A stretch of DNA of 64,000 nt, from contig CAWCSS010000009.1 in NCBI GenBank assembly GCA_963798325.1, forward strand, positions 930,001-994,000, written 5' to 3'. The position numbers were made by a program, and so were the translations under genes. Source of the stretch: Solirubrobacter sp963798325 (GTDB lineage Bacteria; Actinomycetota; Thermoleophilia; Solirubrobacterales; Solirubrobacteraceae). Positions 60,376-64,000 of this stretch are shown here, piece by piece (within the stretch, counting starts at the first letter, position 1; every line of letters starts with the position of its first letter). The notes below the pieces were generated by a model, which was given only the letters and a program-made list of their open reading frames with translations, made no database searches and was not told where the DNA came from.

Positions 60376-60697
60376 GCACGATCACCACCACGGCGATGAT
60401 CACGGCCAGCAGCGCGATCCCCCACGGGAGGATCCGCGACGCGTCGGCCGCCGGAAGCGGCTCGCCGGCCCGTAGCGCGGCGTCGTTGCGCCGCCAGCGC
60501 CGGTAGCTCATCAGCGCCAGCCCCGCCCCGAACGCGATCGGCGGCAGCGAGACGACGAGCTCGGCGAGCACCGACTCGAAGTCGAGCAGCTGCCCGGCCG
60601 CCAGCCCACCGCCGACGAGCGCGAGCCCCGTCCGGTTCCACGCCAGGAACGTCCGCTCGTTGGCGAGCAGGAAGCGCGGATCAGGCTCGGTGGCCAT
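60365..60697 (-). CDS. DUF202 family membrane protein
   Basis: 110 residues: PRFLLANERTFLAWNRTGLA is the DUF202/YidH signature, followed by three TMs (GLAAGQLLDF, VVSLPPIAFGAGLALMSYRR, LPWGIALLAVIIAVVVIVHA). The tandem of a YidH-like and a shorter DUF202 protein is common; both are thought to be membrane proteins of unknown role. ATG 60697 is chosen. It overlaps the upstream membrane gene by 17 nt, giving a three-gene unit. Confidence 0.88.
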   Translation of the reverse strand: MATEPDPRFLLANERTFLAWNRTGLALVGGGLAAGQLLDFESVLAELVVSLPPIAFGAGLALMSYRRWRRNDAALRAGEPLPAADASRILPWGIALLAVIIAVVVIVHAV

Positions 60698-61502
60698 CGC
60701 GCGCACGCAGCCCGAGGACCTCGAGGCCGAGCAGCGTCACGAACAACCCCACGATGCCGGCGACGAACACGAACGCCAGCGTATTGGACGTGTCGATGTC
60801 ATCCCACGCCCGCGCCGTGCCGACGAGGATCAGCGCCAGCCCGATCAGCTGGCTCTCGAGCGTGATCCGGATCGCGCTCCAGCGGCCGTCGAGGCCCATC
60901 ATGAGCGCCGTCACGCCGGGCAGCGCGAACCACCCGCCGAGCGTCTGCGCGGTCAGCGGCGTGAGCATCCACGGCCAGTGCTCGATCATCGTCGACGGGA
61001 ACAGCAGCAGGACGAGCGCGACCAGCGTCTGCGCCGCGCCGACCGCGAGCAGCGCGGGCCGCACGCCGCGTGGCAGCGGCCGCTCGCCGGGCTCCGGCGT
61101 GCGCGGGTCGGTCGCGCGGTTGCGCCACCACGCCAGCGGCACCAGCACGGGCGTCGTGACGTAGAGGCCGACCCAGATCCAGAACGCGACGTGGGCGGTG
61201 TCGAAGCGATCGAGGTGCGCGAAGGTCGCGATCGCCATGAACAGCGTGAACGCGGTGACCGGCAGGAAGCCGACCTGGATCCGGTGCCAGTGCGTCTCCA
61301 GCGCCACGCGCAGGAAGAAGTACGCGCCGGCGATGTAGCCCGCGCCCATGATCAGCGGCGTGTTCGTCGGCTGGACATCCCACGCGAACCAGTGGCGCGT
61401 GTCGTCGGGGAAGAAGTACAGCAGCGCGAACGCGACCAGCAGGAACGGGACGATGACCATCCCGAGGACCTGTGTGGAGCGGAACACCCGGTCGTCGCGC
61501 AT
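60681..61502 (-). CDS. Polytopic membrane protein, unknown function
   Basis: 273 residues with about eight hydrophobic helices (VLGMVIVPFLLVAFALLYFF, AFTLFMAIATF, VAFWIWVGLYVTTPVLVPLA, LLAVGAAQTLVALVLLLFP, LIGLALILVGTARAW, FVFVAGIVGLFVTLLGLEVL). No transporter or enzyme motif recognised; Trp and His at membrane ends. First gene of the unit with the two DUF202 genes. Confidence 0.75.
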   Translation of the reverse strand: MRDDRVFRSTQVLGMVIVPFLLVAFALLYFFPDDTRHWFAWDVQPTNTPLIMGAGYIAGAYFFLRVALETHWHRIQVGFLPVTAFTLFMAIATFAHLDRFDTAHVAFWIWVGLYVTTPVLVPLAWWRNRATDPRTPEPGERPLPRGVRPALLAVGAAQTLVALVLLLFPSTMIEHWPWMLTPLTAQTLGGWFALPGVTALMMGLDGRWSAIRITLESQLIGLALILVGTARAWDDIDTSNTLAFVFVAGIVGLFVTLLGLEVLGLRARDGHRA

Positions 61503-61556
61503 GCCGATGAGTCTCTTTGCGCGTGGCGACGTTACACGGGCCTAGGATGAGCGGCC

Positions 61557-62537
61557 TTGACGGACGCACTTCTCGGTCTGCTCGCCGGGTTCGCCGCGGG
61601 CGCGGTCATGGTCCATTACGGGCTCTGCTTCAACTCCGCCGTGCGCGAGGCGGCGTTCGACGGGCGCCCGCGGCTGCTGCGCGCGTTCGCCTTCGCGGTG
61701 GCGGTGCAGCTGTTGCTGCTGCCGCTGCTGATCTCGGCCGGGGTCGGGACGGTCGAACGCGCCGCGGCGGGCGGCGGGCCGGCGCTGCTGCCGGCGGCGA
61801 ACCTCGTCGGCGGGCTCGCGTTCGGCGCCGGCATGGCCCTGGCGGGCGGGTGCGTGACGGGCATGCTGTGGAAGGCCGGCGAGGGCCAGGTCGCACTGGC
61901 GATCGCGATCGTGGGCTTCGCCGCCGGCGAGCTGCTGATCCGTGGGCCGGGCAAGGAGTGGATCACCCGCCTCGACGACGCGTCCCATCCGAGCCGGCAC
62001 TCGCTGACCGGCCTGCTCGGCGTCGACTACACGCCGCTCGCGCTCGTCGTCGGCGTCGTCGTCCTGCTCGTCCTTCTGCGGCGCGGCCGCAGCGGCGTGA
62101 TCGCGGGCGTCGCGCTCGGCGTCGTCGCGGCGGCCGCGTGGGTCGCCGCCGATCATGCCGGCTACGGGTACGGGCTCGGGTTCGTCGGTGCGGCCGATGG
62201 CACCCGCTCGGCGCTCGAGACCGGCCGCGCCCTGCCGTTCCAGCTCTGGCTCGCGGTCGGCGTGCTGGCGGGCGGCGCGGTCGCCGGGTCGCGTCGGTTG
62301 CGGATGCCGAACGCGGCGCGATCCGTGCGGGCGGCGTGCGGCGGCCTGCTGATGGGCGCCGGCGGGTCGATCGCGCATGGCTGCAACATCGGCCACGGCT
62401 TGACGGGCCTGTCGCTGCTCTCGCTCGGGTCGGTGGTGGCGACGGCGAGCATGGCCGTGGGTGCGTTGGTCACGTGGCGGTTCGTGCTGGCGCCGCGGCG
62501 CGGGTTGCGCGGCCGCGAGAGCGCACTGGCCCGCTGA
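61557..62537 (+). CDS. YeeE/YedE family sulfur-compound transporter
   Basis: 326 residues, about nine TMs. The three conserved cysteines of the TsuA/YeeE family are present: HYGLCFNSAVREA, LAGGCVTGMLWKAGEG and AHGCNIGHGLTGLSLLS, which relay thiosulfate or a similar sulfur compound through the channel. TTG 61557 is the start; TAGGAT ends 8 nt before it, suggesting a leaderless TTG start. No TusA-like sulfur carrier follows in the window. Confidence 0.88.
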   Translation: MTDALLGLLAGFAAGAVMVHYGLCFNSAVREAAFDGRPRLLRAFAFAVAVQLLLLPLLISAGVGTVERAAAGGGPALLPAANLVGGLAFGAGMALAGGCVTGMLWKAGEGQVALAIAIVGFAAGELLIRGPGKEWITRLDDASHPSRHSLTGLLGVDYTPLALVVGVVVLLVLLRRGRSGVIAGVALGVVAAAAWVAADHAGYGYGLGFVGAADGTRSALETGRALPFQLWLAVGVLAGGAVAGSRRLRMPNAARSVRAACGGLLMGAGGSIAHGCNIGHGLTGLSLLSLGSVVATASMAVGALVTWRFVLAPRRGLRGRESALAR

Positions 62538-62565
62538 CGACCGCGAGCAGAGCGCGGCGGGCCGG

Positions 62566-62614
62566 GGGGTGCAGCCGGAAAGGTTCGTCCTCGACAGGTT
62601 TGCGGCTGCACCCC
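62566..62614 (+). terminator. 12-bp inverted repeat after the YeeE/YedE gene
   Basis: Arms GGGGTGCAGCCG (62566-62577) and CGGCTGCACCCC (62603-62614) with a 25-nt spacer, 28 nt after the stop. Probable terminator structure; an operator for the acetyltransferase gene is less likely at 110 nt distance. Confidence 0.5.
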
Positions 62615-62724
62615 GTCAATGCGCCACCTCGAACAGTCCGAACGTGATCGCAACCGAACATCCCGCGGTCGTTGGTGGTGGCGATCCGCTCGTAACGCGC
62701 GGGCGCTCCGGAGGACGGGAGACG

Positions 62725-63156
62725 ATGGACATCGAGCCTTACACCGGACCGCGCGCGGCGCTGCGCGGCCTGTTCGAACTCGCCGAGGACTCAGCGCAGG
62801 AACTCGACGCCTACATCGAGACGGGCGAGGTGCTCGTGGCGATCGAGGGCGGCGAGATCGTCGGGCACATTCAGCTCACGCCGACAGCCTCGTCCGGCGC
62901 GACCGAGATCAAGAACATGGCGGTCGCACCCGCGCATCAGGGGCGCGGGGTCGGCCGGGCGCTGATCGACGCCGCGGGCGGACCGCTGGTCGTCGCGACC
63001 GCCGCGGCCGATGTCGGCAACCTGCGGTTCTACCAGCGTGCCGGGTTCCGGCTGTGCTCGATCGAACGTGACGCGTTCACGCCCGCGAACGGTTACCCGG
63101 CCGGGCTGCGGATCGACGGGATCGAGCTTCGCGACCGGGTGTGGCTCGACCGCTAG
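62725..63156 (+). CDS. GNAT family N-acetyltransferase
   Basis: 143 residues. GNAT core: EVLVAIEGGEIVGHIQL (beta strands), IKNMAVAPAHQGRGVGRALI (acetyl-CoA pyrophosphate loop QxxGxG/A), NLRFYQRAGFRLCSIERDAF. Substrate unknown. GGAGG and GGGAG precede ATG 62725. The stop overlaps the convergent SelO gene by 4 nt. Confidence 0.9.
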   Translation: MDIEPYTGPRAALRGLFELAEDSAQELDAYIETGEVLVAIEGGEIVGHIQLTPTASSGATEIKNMAVAPAHQGRGVGRALIDAAGGPLVVATAAADVGNLRFYQRAGFRLCSIERDAFTPANGYPAGLRIDGIELRDRVWLDR

Positions 63157-64000
63157 GTCCCGCAGAACGTCTGGTAGAGGCCCGGGCTGGGCGGGGCCGG
63201 CTCGGCGAAGCGCTCCAACCCCGGCCGCGCGACGAACGGCTGGGACAACACGTCGAGCAGGCGATCGAACGGCTCGAGGTCGTCGTTGGTGGCCGCCGCC
63301 AGGGCCTCTTCGACGAGGTGGTTGCGGGGGATGTAGACCGGGTTAACGCGGTCCATCAGCTCGCGGTCGGGGTCCTGCTCTCGCCAGCGGTCCACCCAGG
63401 CGTCCTCGACCGTTCCCGCCGACAGAGCGCGGAAGAAGGACGTGTAGTCGCGCCCGTGCAGCAGCGGGAGCAGGTCGTCGATCAGCGCGTCCGTGACCGC
63501 TCCGGCCGACGTGAGCCCGAGCTTGGCGCGCATGCCCGCTCGCCAGTAGGACTCGTAGCGCGACGGGAAGGCGTCGAGCGTCTCGGTCGCGGCGGCCACC
63601 GCCGTCGCGGTGTCATCGTCGATCAGCGGCAGCAGCGTCTCGGCCAGGCGGGCGAGGTTCCACTGCGCGATGTGCGGCTGGTTGCCGTAGGCGTAGCGGC
63701 CGGCGTGGTCGATCGAGCTGAACACGGTCGCGGGGTCGTAGGCGTCCATGAACGCGCACGGGCCGTAATCGATCGTCTCGCCGGAGATCGCCATGTTGTC
63801 GGTGTTCATCACGCCGTGGATGAAGCCCACGAGCATCCAGCGGGCGATCAGCGACGCCTGCGCGTCCACCACCCGCTCGTAGAACTCCAGGTAGGAGGCG
63901 CCCGGGTAGTGGCGGGCGATCGAGTAGTCGGTGAGCCGCCGGACGTCGCCGTTGCGCGCCGCGTATTCGAAGGTGCCGACGCGGATGTGGCTCGCCGCCA
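63153..64000 (-). CDS. selO: Protein adenylyltransferase SelO (YdiU), C-terminal part, continues past the window
   Basis: About 282 residues are visible; the frame is open to the last base, where it reads SHIRVGTFEYAARNGDVRRL, so the start lies beyond the window. Signature: HGVMNTDNMAISGETIDYGP, FMDAYDPATVFSSIDHAGRY, NQPHIAQWNLARLAETLLPL; the Asn and Asp of the MNTDN and DYGP motifs bind Mg-ATP. SelO transfers AMP to Ser/Thr/Tyr of proteins in redox stress. The C-terminal VNPVYIPRNHLVEEAL is also typical. The eukaryotic selenocysteine near the C-terminus corresponds here to a region ending YQTFCGT with an ordinary Cys. Confidence 0.93.
   Translation of the reverse strand, partial: AASHIRVGTFEYAARNGDVRRLTDYSIARHYPGASYLEFYERVVDAQASLIARWMLVGFIHGVMNTDNMAISGETIDYGPCAFMDAYDPATVFSSIDHAGRYAYGNQPHIAQWNLARLAETLLPLIDDDTATAVAAATETLDAFPSRYESYWRAGMRAKLGLTSAGAVTDALIDDLLPLLHGRDYTSFFRALSAGTVEDAWVDRWREQDPDRELMDRVNPVYIPRNHLVEEALAAATNDDLEPFDRLLDVLSQPFVARPGLERFAEPAPPSPGLYQTFCGT

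Overview
This is a very GC-rich stretch of double-stranded bacterial chromosome. Codon use is strongly GC3-biased. There are no rRNA or tRNA genes, no CRISPR array, no complete insertion sequence and no phage genes. Gene content points to a soil actinomycete: class II DAHP synthase, NCS1 and DHA2 transporters, MMPL export, CGNR and ROK regulators, an IdeR-type iron box and GH67 alpha-glucuronidase. Most first genes of transcription units have a TANNNT -10 element only 6-8 nt before the start codon, so leaderless mRNAs seem to be the rule. The style resembles Thermoleophilia/Solirubrobacterales, but that placement is inference from gene content, not from a phylogenetic marker.

Layout. 1-3159: a DHA2 exporter cut by the window edge, then a Bcr/CflA exporter coupled to a cytidylate-kinase-like protein. 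3160-7042: a low-density zone of gene remnants (metallo-beta-lactamase fold, GntR regulator, FAD dehydrogenase N-terminus, an unidentified membrane protein end) around an intact LiaF-like protein and a ROK regulator. 7039-12553: ParB-like protein, two-domain VOC protein, sugar-type MFS porter, acyl-CoA ligase. 12654-18677: CHAT-like protein, MarR/YceI pair with a clear promoter-operator, DAHP synthase, second acyl-CoA ligase, a conserved hypothetical. 18697-24882: ArsR/SRPBCC pair, secreted PepSY-like repeat protein, iron-box-controlled siderophore-interacting protein, zinc-ribbon miniprotein, NYN nuclease, subtilisin-like and HtrA-like proteases. 24882-30283: a long perfect hairpin, creatininase family protein, hypothetical protein, PabB-PabC fusion with a repeat insertion, LLM oxidoreductase and a frameshifted MarR gene.

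30410-33575 is a tightly overlapping four-gene operon (DUF6282 amidohydrolase, GalB-like 4-oxalomesaconate hydratase, LigK/GalC-like aldolase, type I extradiol dioxygenase). It reads as a lower pathway for aromatic meta-cleavage ending in pyruvate and oxaloacetate. 33572-42622 holds regulators and stress functions: SDR/XRE pair with a perfect palindrome, ECF sigma factor with coupled membrane partner, broken LysR opposite an atypical SDR, hotdog thioesterase, GlsB, a convergent histidine kinase/response regulator pair, a STAS antagonist and several small proteins. 42751-46292 is the most unusual unit: a TetR regulator fused to an alpha/beta hydrolase, divergent from an MMPL exporter with a shared promoter region. 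46437-56100 holds DHA2 exporter, aldo/keto reductase, a CGNR regulator coupled to an orphan LivM permease, a LacI regulator with two lac-like operators, GAF-SpoIIE phosphatase, catalase and an NCS1 permease. 56158-64000 holds two SDR relics, a five-part secreted GH67 alpha-glucuronidase, DUF202 membrane proteins, a YeeE/YedE sulfur transporter, a GNAT acetyltransferase and the C-terminal part of SelO.

Two architectural habits stand out. Eight convergent pairs of intact genes overlap by exactly 4 nt at their stop codons, and a ninth pair involves a remnant. Regulator genes often sit beside a palindrome that overlaps their own leaderless promoter.
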